From positions 5,642-10,917 of the forward strand of contig DJYW01000044.1 in NCBI GenBank assembly GCA_002450255.1: a stretch of 5,276 nt of DNA, in the 5' to 3' direction. This DNA is from Gammaproteobacteria bacterium UBA6968. Its GTDB lineage: Bacteria > Pseudomonadota > Gammaproteobacteria > Pseudomonadales > Azotimanducaceae. Shown here piece after piece: positions 1 to 5,276 of this stretch. The position numbers were made by a program, and so were the translations under genes. The notes below the pieces were generated by a model that saw only the letters and a list, made by a program, of their open reading frames with translations, had not been told where the DNA came from and searched no databases. Numbering within the stretch: position 1 is the first letter of the stretch; the number at the start of each line of letters is the position of its first letter.

Positions 1-863
1 GCCGTGATGTATGGCAGATTGATTTCTGTCTGCTGAGTGTTAGACAGCTCGATCTTCGCTTTTTCAGCCGCTTCTTTGAGCCGTTGCAGCGCTAATGGGT
101 CATCGTGTAGATCAAACCCGTTGTCTTTTTTGAACTCGCCGGCAAGGAAGTCAATGATCTTCAGGTCGAAGTCTTCACCACCTAGGAATGTGTCGCCATT
201 GGTCGAGAGCACTTCGAACTGATGCTCACCATCTACCTCGGCAATCTCTATGATCGAGACGTCAAACGTACCACCACCCAAATCATACACCGCGACTTTG
301 GCGTCGCCGCGCTTCTTATCTAAACCATAGGCCAGTGCCGCGGCAGTGGGCTCGTTGATGATTCGTTTTACTTCAAGCCCGGCGATGCGCCCGGCGTCTT
401 TCGTGGCCTGGCGTTGCGAGTCGTTAAAGTAGGCCGGTACGGTAATGACCGCCTCGGTAATTTCCTCGCCGAGATATTCCTCTGCGGTCTTTTTCATCTT
501 TTTGAGGACTTCAGCCGAAACCTGTGGGGGTGCTAGCTTTTCGTCTTTCACCTCAATCCAAGCATCGCCATTGGTCGCTTCACTGATCGCGTAAGGCACC
601 ATCTTGATGTCTTTTTGAACGACGTCGTCTTTGAACTTACGGCCGATCAATCGCTTTACGGCAAACAATGTATTGCTCGGATTGGTTACCGCCTGGCGCT
701 TCGCGTTTTGGCCGACCAAAGTCTCACCGTCCTCGGTGTATGCGATGATCGACGGCGTCGTGCGATCGCCTTCTGAATTTTCAATGACTTTAGAGTCGCC
801 ACCGTCGAGTACCGCGACGCATGAATTCGTTGTACCTAAGTCAATGCCGATTATCTTTCCCAT
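1..863 (-). CDS. dnaK: Molecular chaperone DnaK (Hsp70), N-terminal 287 residues, cut by the window edge
   Basis: Cytosolic Hsp70 chaperone. It binds exposed hydrophobic segments of unfolded proteins in an ATP-driven cycle with DnaJ and GrpE. The reading frame is open from the ATG at 863 to the left edge, so the 3' part (the rest of the ATPase domain, the substrate-binding domain and the lid) is outside the window. By translation it begins [20 protein letters not shown], the phosphate-1 loop of the actin/Hsp70 fold. The numbering matches E. coli DnaK without gaps through the nucleotide-binding domain: D8, T11-T12, K70 (in [11 protein letters not shown]), PAYFND near 143, E171 (in [11 protein letters not shown]), and D194 to T199 in DLGGGTFD. 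All key ATPase residues are present. The start is supported by a GGAG Shine-Dalgarno 6 nt upstream. It lies 162 bp downstream of grpE on the same strand, and dnaJ would be expected next to the left, unseen. Identification is secure. Confidence 0.98.
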   Translation of the reverse strand, partial: MGKIIGIDLGTTNSCVAVLDGGDSKVIENSEGDRTTPSIIAYTEDGETLVGQNAKRQAVTNPSNTLFAVKRLIGRKFKDDVVQKDIKMVPYAISEATNGDAWIEVKDEKLAPPQVSAEVLKKMKKTAEEYLGEEITEAVITVPAYFNDSQRQATKDAGRIAGLEVKRIINEPTAAALAYGLDKKRGDAKVAVYDLGGGTFDVSIIEIAEVDGEHQFEVLSTNGDTFLGGEDFDLKIIDFLAGEFKKDNGFDLHDDPLALQRLKEAAEKAKIELSNTQQTEINLPYIT

Positions 864-869
864 TTCTTA

Positions 870-873
870 CTCC
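870..873 (-). promoter_or_regulatory. Shine-Dalgarno site of dnaK
   Basis: On the minus strand the sequence reads GGAG-TAAGAA-ATG, a good ribosome-binding core 6 nt before the dnaK start codon. This fixes the start at 863. Confidence 0.75.
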
Positions 874-977
874 GCTCAATGCCAGAAGGCGATGTATCCA
901 CAGGCTCATTCCCGAAAGATTGGGCCGTATGGGTTTGCTGCTGCGTTACTGGCAACCGCATATGTTGATTTTTTCCT

Positions 978-997
978 GCTATACCTGGCTATATCTG
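978..997. repeat. Tandem decamer GCTATACCTG / GCTATATCTG
   Basis: Two adjacent 10-nt units (978-987 and 988-997, plus strand) differ at one position. They lie between grpE and dnaK and overlap the -10 box of the weak promoter candidate. A period close to one helical turn could suit a protein-binding site, but two short units may be chance. Confidence 0.35.
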
Positions 998-1019
998 GTC
1001 AGGCAGCACTTACTTCAAG
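991..1019 (-). promoter_or_regulatory. Weak sigma-32-like promoter candidate upstream of dnaK
   Basis: In the 162-bp grpE-dnaK gap the minus strand reads CTTGAAG (1013-1019), a 14-nt spacer, then CCAGATAT (991-998). Against the sigma-32 consensus CTTGAAA / CCCCATNT this is 6 of 7 in the -35 box and 5 of 7 in the -10 box. It would give a dnaK leader of about 120 nt. The -35 begins 7 nt after the grpE stop codon. The match is clearly poorer than the one ahead of grpE, so this is only a candidate. dnaK may simply be co-transcribed with grpE. Confidence 0.3.
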
Positions 1020-1025
1020 TCCGGA

Positions 1026-1607
1026 CTAGGGTGCCTTGGTGACAATCACCTTAGCGGCGCGAACCAATCTGCCGTTAAGCGTGTAGCCACGCTGCATGAC
1101 TTCCATTACCGAGTTGGGCTCCGCGTCGGCGTTTGGCACCATCGCCATAGCTTCGTGTTGCTGCGGATCAAACGGCGCGCCAAGCGGATCGATTTGCTCC
1201 ACGCCGAACCTGCCTAAACTGTCGCTAAAAAGTTTTAGCGATAGCTCGACCCCTTCGGCTATGGCTTCAGCGCCGGCGGTGTTCTGCGCCGTCTCGACAG
1301 CTTTTTCGAGGCTGTCTAGCACTGGCAAAAGATCGCTAAGCAAACCCTCTACAGCAAACTTGCGTGCATTTTCGACCTCGCGGCTAGAACGCCTACGGAC
1401 GTTTTCCATTTCCGCGATGGTGCGCAACAGTTGATCTTTTGCGTTTGCTAATTCATCTGCATCCGTTGCTTGCGCCGTGTTGGAAGGATCTGATGACCCG
1501 TCAGCACCAGCCTCTGCGGACTCAGGTGTCGCGTCTGGTGCGACGTTCTGTTCTACGTCGGGTTCAGCATTTTGTTCAGAGTTGTGATCCGCTTCGTCGT
1601 TTGCCAC
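1026..1607 (-). CDS. grpE: Nucleotide exchange factor GrpE
   Basis: Cytosolic co-chaperone that works as a homodimer to release ADP from DnaK and reset its substrate cycle. It also acts as a thermosensor. The protein has 193 residues, close to E. coli GrpE (197). Residues 1-50 are acidic, low in complexity and probably disordered, with an imperfect heptad duplication (EQNAEPD at 11-17 and EQNVAPD at 19-25). A long dimerisation helix spans roughly 51-90 and includes the conserved ENVRRRSSREVENARKFAVE segment (68-87). A four-helix-bundle region with LLPVLDSLEKAVE follows. The C-terminal beta domain that contacts DnaK carries FDPQQHEAMAMV and MQRGYTLNGRLVRAAKVIV. The start is a GTG. An in-frame TAG three codons upstream rules out a longer form, and the ribosome-binding site is weak (AGAGAA). 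It lies 96 bp after hrcA, behind its own sigma-32-type promoter, and 162 bp before dnaK. Confidence 0.97.
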   Translation of the reverse strand: MANDEADHNSEQNAEPDVEQNVAPDATPESAEAGADGSSDPSNTAQATDADELANAKDQLLRTIAEMENVRRRSSREVENARKFAVEGLLSDLLPVLDSLEKAVETAQNTAGAEAIAEGVELSLKLFSDSLGRFGVEQIDPLGAPFDPQQHEAMAMVPNADAEPNSVMEVMQRGYTLNGRLVRAAKVIVTKAP

Positions 1608-1636
1608 TGCTATTCTCTATCGCTCGTTCCGCGCGT

Positions 1637-1664
1637 ATATGCGGCCCAACCTTTTGATTACAAG
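1637..1664 (-). promoter_or_regulatory. Sigma-32-type heat-shock promoter of grpE (-dnaK)
   Basis: In the hrcA-grpE gap the minus strand reads CTTGTAA (-35, 1658-1664), a 13-nt spacer, then CCGCATAT (-10, 1637-1644). Compared with the RpoH consensus CTTGAAA / CCCCATNT this is 6 of 7 matches in the -35 box and 6 of 7 specified bases in the -10 box, with a usual spacing. Transcription would start near 1629-1631, leaving a leader of a little over 20 nt before the GTG of grpE. The position, orientation and both boxes fit heat-shock induction of grpE and dnaK separately from hrcA. The match is read by eye and there is no experimental support here. Confidence 0.65.
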
Positions 1665-1703
1665 GGGCGAATCGAGGAGTCGATCAATTTTCTGGCGAAG
1701 CGG

Positions 1704-2774
1704 CTAATTTCCGTAGCGCATAGCGGCGCTTAGCACTCGAGCTGTCACGTCTACGACCGGAATGACATCCTTATAATCCATGCGCGTCGGCCCAATAACC
1801 CCGAGGACACCCGCAAGCTCGCCGTTCAGCTGATATGAAGCGGTCACTAGCGACATTTCGCCTAGTGGTTGGTAGCCAGATTCCTGGCCGATGAAAAGTT
1901 GCACGCCCTGGCCACGGAGACAGCGGTCCAGGATATTTAAGACCTGCCCCTTTTTTGATATCGCGTCGAACAATAGCCGCACCGTGTCGGTGTCAGCGGC
2001 AAAATCCAGTAAGCGTTGCTCCCCGCTAACAACCAATTCTTGCTCGGCTTCGGCAGGGGTCTCAAACGCCTTGGAAGCAAGATCCAGCGCCTGCTGCATA
2101 CGCTGCCCCATTTCGTCTTTGTCCACCTGCATGCTGGTCAAGATGTCTTCGCGCACCTGCATAAGCGGACGACCTGCGAACTCGCGGTTAACCAAATTTG
2201 CGACTTGATTCAACTCGGTCTCGGCTATCTCCTCTTCAAGGTGTATAACCCGGTTTTGCACTTCGCGGTCGTTCATCACCATAATCACCAAGACGCGTGA
2301 CTCGTCCAAACGTAAAAATTCGATGTGACGAAGGCTGACCTGATTTCGCATCGGCGTTGTCACCAGGCAGGTCATTTGTGTGAATCGGGACAACATCTGT
2401 GACGCCGCGTTTATGAGTTCGCTCGGAGCGAGGTCGGGGTTCAGCTCTGCCTCGATTTCGCGAACTTTGTCGGAGCCCCATGGTTCGACACTCAATAGGC
2501 TATCGACGAAGAACCGCAGCCCTAGCTGAGTGGGAATCTTGCCGGCAGAGGTATGCGGCGAACTTACAAGGCCGAGTGCCTCCAAGTCGCCCATCACGTT
2601 TCGCACAGTGGCGGACGACACCCCTACGCCGGGAAGCGTTGCAAGCGCTTTTGAAGCGACGGGATTTCCGTCGGCTATGTATTGTTCAACCAGAAGCTTG
2701 AATAGCTGTTGAGCACGAAAATCAACATCGCCATCGTTTGTTATCGAACTACCAGAACTATCTTTTTGTGACAT
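1704..2774 (-). CDS. hrcA: Heat-inducible transcription repressor HrcA
   Basis: Dimeric DNA-binding repressor of class I heat-shock genes. In other bacteria it binds the CIRCE inverted repeat and its activity is maintained by GroEL. The 356 residues match the family's usual size of about 340-350. A hydrophilic N-terminal extension (1-18) precedes a winged-helix domain with LVEQYIADGNPVASKAL (28-44), the recognition region SSATVRNVMGDLEALGLV (53-70) and the diagnostic PHTSAGKIPTQLGLRFFVD (73-91). The C-terminal GAF-like and dimerisation part ends with the family motif IGPTRMDYKDVIPVV (327-341). The start is the ATG at 2774, and no strong Shine-Dalgarno is visible (GAAG nearby). It is the first gene of the hrcA-grpE-dnaK cluster and diverges from recN. 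No complete CIRCE element is seen in the window, so its local target is unclear. Its family assignment is secure. Confidence 0.97.
   Translation of the reverse strand: MSQKDSSGSSITNDGDVDFRAQQLFKLLVEQYIADGNPVASKALATLPGVGVSSATVRNVMGDLEALGLVSSPHTSAGKIPTQLGLRFFVDSLLSVEPWGSDKVREIEAELNPDLAPSELINAASQMLSRFTQMTCLVTTPMRNQVSLRHIEFLRLDESRVLVIMVMNDREVQNRVIHLEEEIAETELNQVANLVNREFAGRPLMQVREDILTSMQVDKDEMGQRMQQALDLASKAFETPAEAEQELVVSGEQRLLDFAADTDTVRLLFDAISKKGQVLNILDRCLRGQGVQLFIGQESGYQPLGEMSLVTASYQLNGELAGVLGVIGPTRMDYKDVIPVVDVTARVLSAAMRYGN
1730..1738. promoter_or_regulatory. Isolated CIRCE-like half-site within hrcA
   Basis: The plus strand reads TTAGCACTC, identical to the left arm of CIRCE. The matching arm GAGTGCTAA is missing at the expected 9-nt spacing. 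The site lies in hrcA codons for Arg-Val-Leu-Ser near the C terminus, about 65 bp upstream of the grpE -35 box. Coding constraint or chance is the simplest explanation, so it is not a confident operator. Confidence 0.15.
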
Positions 2775-3028
2775 GAGCTTCAGTCATCAGTTTTCGCCTA
2801 CTCAAAAGTGCGTTTGTCTAGCGGTTTAACGATGCTTGGATATTCCGCAAATCACCTCAGAATCATCATTGGGTTGCTTTCAAGATGCCGTTCTAGCTGA
2901 GCCTTTGCAGCTGTAACAAGGTTTATGCGGTCGGGTTTTTGCATAGCCATTCTTATACCAGCGAAAAACCGTTTCCGCATCAATTGATGTTAATCTTCGG
3001 CCAACGGATGCGACCTTTACGAACGACT
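2775..3028. other. Divergent hrcA-recN intergenic region
   Basis: About 254 bp lie between the two divergent start codons, and the promoters of both genes should be here. I see no complete CIRCE operator for hrcA and no canonical gammaproteobacterial LexA box (CTGT-N8-ACAG) for recN. A TTGAAA hexamer on the minus strand (2878-2883) resembles a -35 box but has no good -10 partner. A short inverted repeat AGCTG-N8-CAGCT occupies 2895-2912. The last 90 bp before the recN ATG are open in the recN frame back to a TTG at 2939. Confidence 0.5.
2895..2912. repeat. Inverted repeat AGCTG-N8-CAGCT between hrcA and recN
   Basis: Perfect 5-nt arms (2895-2899 and 2908-2912) are separated by 8 nt, about 117 bp before the recN ATG. 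The spacing between CTG and CAG is 8, not the 10 of a LexA box, so it is not a recognised SOS operator. It could bind another regulator or be chance. Confidence 0.25.
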
Positions 3029-4666
3029 ATGCTGAAACAACTCACCATTCAAAATTTCGTACTCGTCAGTCATCTCGATATTTCTTTTGCGAGCGGACTG
3101 ACCACTATCACTGGCGAATCGGGCGCTGGTAAGTCTATTTTGCTAGGTGCCCTGGGTTTACTTTTAGGAGACAGGGCCAGAGCCGACGTCGTCGGTCCCG
3201 ACGCCGCAAAAACCGACCTGAGCGCCGAGTTCGAACTAGCTCATAACCCAGCTCTCGCTAACCAATTACGCGCAGCCGATTTGCTTGATGATGACGCGAC
3301 AGACTGCCTGCTGCGTCGAGTTGTTAACAAGGATGGACGCTCCAGAGCGTTTATTAACGCTACCCCTGTCACCCTCCAATATTTGCGCGAAATCACCGAG
3401 CGGTTGGTCGACGTGCAAGGCCAAAACGAACACCAGCGAGTGGTCGACAAATCCGTTCAGCTGTTAATGTTAGACGAATACGGCGAACTTCTGCAGCATC
3501 GCGAGGCCGTCACCAAACACTACCGCTTATGGCAGCAAGTGCTAAAAGCGATTGAGGTTCAGCAAGGCCGGTTGTCCGCGCTAGAGGACCGCAAACACCT
3601 GCTGAGCTACCAGCTTGAGGAATTCACAGCAGCGGAACTCATCCCAGACGAACTTGAATCTCTGGAGCGCGAACAAAAGGATCTCTCTCAAGCGCAGAAC
3701 GTACTCGGCTTGCTGGAGCAAGGACTGCATGACCTGGACAACATTGATTCGTTGCGACACACCATTCGCAACCTTAATGCGCTGGATAACAACAATGCCA
3801 ATCTAGAGTCCGCTCAAGCCACGCTAAGCTCGGCTCTGTCTTTACTTGATGATGCGACCCGGGATCTGCGCCATTTTCAGGATCAAGTCGTCGTCGATCC
3901 AGGCAGATTAAGCGAGGTGGAGCAGCGCTTAGAACTCATTATCGATCTGGCGCGCAAGCACAAAACCAAACCCGAGGCGCTGCTCGCCCATCAAGCCACC
4001 TTGCAGGCTGAACTCGATCAGATTGATGCGGACAGCAGCGAACTGGAGACGCTCTTCATCGACCGCGAGGCGCACCACGCAGAGTTTCTTAAGCACGCGA
4101 CAACGCTGGCCAAGAAACGTCGCGCTGTGGCGCCTAAGTTTGCCGAGGCAGTCAATCAATATATTCATGCGCTTGGCATAAACGAAGGCGCGCTTAGCGT
4201 TGAATTGACAGAAACTGAAAACGAACTGGGCCTTGAACAAGCCGAGTTTATGGTGACCACCAGTAAGAAGTTTGCCCCGGCACCTTTGGCCCGAGTGGCT
4301 TCAGGTGGGGAACAAACTCGCATCGGCCTAGCTATTCAGATCGTAGCCGCAGAGCGCAGCGCTATGCCGTGTCTGATCTTGGATGAAGCCGACGTCGGCG
4401 TGGGTGGCACCACTGCGGACACGATTGGTCGCATCTTGCGCAACCTCGCCAAACACACCCAAGTCTTATGCGTTACTCACGCACCACAGGTAGCGGCCTT
4501 GGGCGATAACCACCTGCGGGTGAGCAAAGCCAACGATGAAACCCAGATTGAACCGCTGGATAGCAAAGCTCGAATAGACGAACTAGCACGGATGCTTGCC
4601 GGTGCGGATGTAACCGAGAAGACCCGCGAATACGCTAATACGCTGTTGGCCGGCGCCAAGACTTAA
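3029..4666 (+). CDS. recN: DNA repair protein RecN (SMC-like ATPase)
   Basis: Cytosolic SMC-like ATPase recruited to DNA double-strand breaks, where it promotes end synapsis and RecA-dependent recombinational repair. From the ATG at 3029 it has 545 residues (E. coli RecN has 553) and begins MLKQLTIQNFVLVSHLDISF, aligning with E. coli [20 protein letters not shown]. The N-terminal ATPase half has Walker A GESGAGKS (29-36). The helical coiled-coil middle spans roughly 150-370 and includes LLSYQLEEF and the conserved ARKHKTKPEAL. The C-terminal ATPase half has the ABC signature SGGEQTR (425-431), Walker B LILDE (449-453) with DVGVGG, and the switch VTHAPQVAALG with H484. The frame extends upstream to ATG 3008 and TTG 2939, but those 7 to 30 extra residues do not resemble RecN. 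No strong ribosome-binding site precedes any candidate start. It diverges from hrcA, and bamE follows in the same direction after about 106 bp. No LexA box was found, although recN is an SOS gene in E. coli. Confidence 0.97.
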   Translation: MLKQLTIQNFVLVSHLDISFASGLTTITGESGAGKSILLGALGLLLGDRARADVVGPDAAKTDLSAEFELAHNPALANQLRAADLLDDDATDCLLRRVVNKDGRSRAFINATPVTLQYLREITERLVDVQGQNEHQRVVDKSVQLLMLDEYGELLQHREAVTKHYRLWQQVLKAIEVQQGRLSALEDRKHLLSYQLEEFTAAELIPDELESLEREQKDLSQAQNVLGLLEQGLHDLDNIDSLRHTIRNLNALDNNNANLESAQATLSSALSLLDDATRDLRHFQDQVVVDPGRLSEVEQRLELIIDLARKHKTKPEALLAHQATLQAELDQIDADSSELETLFIDREAHHAEFLKHATTLAKKRRAVAPKFAEAVNQYIHALGINEGALSVELTETENELGLEQAEFMVTTSKKFAPAPLARVASGGEQTRIGLAIQIVAAERSAMPCLILDEADVGVGGTTADTIGRILRNLAKHTQVLCVTHAPQVAALGDNHLRVSKANDETQIEPLDSKARIDELARMLAGADVTEKTREYANTLLAGAKT

Positions 4667-4670
4667 GCAG

Positions 4671-4706
4671 TGTCACCCGCAGCACTGACTGCTTAGCGCG
4701 GTGACA
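4671..4706. repeat. 7-bp inverted repeat TGTCACC / GGTGACA after recN
   Basis: Perfect arms at 4671-4677 and 4700-4706 flank 22 nt that contain a smaller GCAG/CTGC hairpin (4679-4682 with 4689-4692). An alternative GCGCG/CGCGC stem (4696-4700 with 4710-4714) overlaps the right arm. It begins 4 nt after the recN stop. No T-run follows, so it is not a classical intrinsic terminator. It may fold in the recN 3' end or serve as a binding site. Confidence 0.35.
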
Positions 4707-4772
4707 ATCCGCGCGAACAACCATCCAGTAAAACCTCTCAACCGCGAGCTTTTAGTGCGCTAGCTTTGATCT

Positions 4773-5249
4773 ATGACGCTGGGTACTATGCGCACCATGA
4801 AATATTTACTCCCTACCCTTTGTTTAGGTATCGCGCTCAGCGGCTGCAGCATATCCAAGCTGGAACTGCCAAAGGTGCACAAGGTGCCAATCCAGCAAGG
4901 TAACGTCATTACTCAAGAAATGGTCGATCGGATCAAACCCGGCATGACCAAAAGCCAGGTCGTTTATGTAATGGGCGAACCGGTGCTACAGGATCCCTTC
5001 AACGCGGATAAGTGGACCTATATCTACAGCATTGAAGTACCTGGCTACTTTAATCAAAAATCCAAAATGGTGCTGTTTTTCGACGAAGACATGCTGGTGC
5101 GATTTAGCGGAGACATGCTCCCCACCGATCAAAAAGAAGCCCTGACGGAAGAAACGGAATCAAACTCCGAAGCCGTCGATGAAACAGTTGGTGGAACCAT
5201 AGATGGCACGACAGGTGAGATCGCCGCAAATGACAAAGCAGAGGCATAA
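4773..5249 (+). CDS. bamE: Outer membrane protein assembly factor BamE (SmpA/OmlA lipoprotein)
   Basis: Lipoprotein subunit of the BAM complex, which folds and inserts beta-barrel proteins into the outer membrane. The 158-residue frame has a lipoprotein signal peptide with hydrophobic core YLLPTLCLGIAL and lipobox LSGC. Cys25 would be lipidated, and Ser at +2 (not Asp) predicts Lol export to the outer membrane. The SmpA/OmlA domain (about 38-117) shows IQQGNVITQEMVDRIKPGMT, QVVYVMGEPVLQDPF, W81, TYIYSIEVPG and LFFDEDMLVRFSGDMLP. These match the E. coli BamE pattern (INQGNYLT, KIRVGMT, ALGTPLMSDPF) and, even more closely, pseudomonad OmlA. A roughly 40-residue acidic tail (118-158) lengthens it beyond E. 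coli BamE (113). Starts at 4788 or 4797 (Met6 or Met9) are equally plausible because no Shine-Dalgarno decides. The outermost start is given, and the mature protein is the same in each case. It follows recN in the same direction. Confidence 0.95.
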   Translation: MTLGTMRTMKYLLPTLCLGIALSGCSISKLELPKVHKVPIQQGNVITQEMVDRIKPGMTKSQVVYVMGEPVLQDPFNADKWTYIYSIEVPGYFNQKSKMVLFFDEDMLVRFSGDMLPTDQKEALTEETESNSEAVDETVGGTIDGTTGEIAANDKAEA

Positions 5250-5263
5250 CTCAGCTAGATAAT

Positions 5264-5273
5264 GGAGACAGGA
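5264..5273 (+). promoter_or_regulatory. Possible ribosome-binding site of a gene beyond the right edge
   Basis: The purine-rich GGAGACAGGA lies 15 to 24 nt after the bamE stop and 3 nt before the window ends. If a plus-strand gene starts just past the edge, this would be its Shine-Dalgarno. No coding sequence is visible here to prove it. Confidence 0.25.
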
Positions 5274-5276
5274 TAA

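Noticed and set aside
1..863. dnaK as a truncated pseudogene
   Set aside because: The frame is intact with all ATPase residues. It is simply cut by the window edge.
631..1029. 132-residue plus-strand open frame opposite the dnaK start
   Set aside because: It is antisense to the conserved dnaK 5' end and the grpE-dnaK gap. Its translation resembles no family, and dnaK is certain.
1096..1434. 112-residue plus-strand open frame within grpE
   Set aside because: Serine-rich antisense shadow of grpE with no independent ribosome-binding site or family resemblance.
2787..2813. Degenerate CIRCE-like pair near the hrcA start
   Set aside because: Only about half the bases match in each arm, and the spacing is 10 rather than 9.
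2878..2884. CTTGAAA on the minus strand upstream of hrcA, identical to the sigma-32 -35 box
   Set aside because: No CCCCATNT-like or TATAAT-like -10 box occurs at an acceptable distance. CCCAAT is only 5 nt beyond CTTGAA.
4715..4742. GAACAA-N17-TCAAC upstream of bamE, reminiscent of a sigma-E promoter
   Set aside because: bamE belongs to the envelope-stress regulon in E. coli, but the -35 matches only 4 of 6 bases of GAACTT and the spacer is long. The match is too weak to call.
5262..5276. ATG at 5262 as the start of a new gene
   Set aside because: It reaches a TAA after four codons.

Overview
The window is an ordinary, gene-dense chromosomal segment, most likely from a gammaproteobacterium. 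The DnaK, GrpE, RecN and BamE proteins all resemble gammaproteobacterial family members. Pseudomonads and xanthomonads, as I remember them, also keep recN, bamE and the grpE-dnaK heat-shock genes together. I cannot name a genus. HrcA is absent from enteric bacteria but occurs in some gammaproteobacterial lineages, which narrows the field a little. Nothing suggests a mobile element, prophage, CRISPR array or recent transfer.

Layout. The left half (1-2774) is a minus-strand heat-shock cluster, read right to left as hrcA, grpE, dnaK. dnaK runs off the left edge, and only its first 287 codons are present. The gaps are 96 bp (hrcA-grpE) and 162 bp (grpE-dnaK). The right half is on the plus strand: recN, then the outer-membrane assembly lipoprotein gene bamE, followed by 27 bp to the window edge. 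hrcA and recN are divergent across about 254 bp.

How the genes work together. DnaK is the Hsp70 chaperone, GrpE is its nucleotide exchange factor, and HrcA is a repressor of heat-shock genes. The clearest regulatory signal is a sigma-32-type promoter (CTTGTAA-N13-CCGCATAT, minus strand) just upstream of grpE. It implies that grpE-dnaK can be induced independently of hrcA. A weaker sigma-32-like candidate precedes dnaK. No complete CIRCE operator (TTAGCACTC-N9-GAGTGCTAA), the usual HrcA target, is visible. One perfect half-site lies inside the 3' end of hrcA. recN encodes an SMC-like double-strand-break repair ATPase, and no canonical LexA box was found ahead of it. bamE encodes a lipoprotein of the BAM complex and carries an acidic C-terminal tail.

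I did not find a novel system. The findings concern regulation and small departures from family norms, and most are of modest interest.
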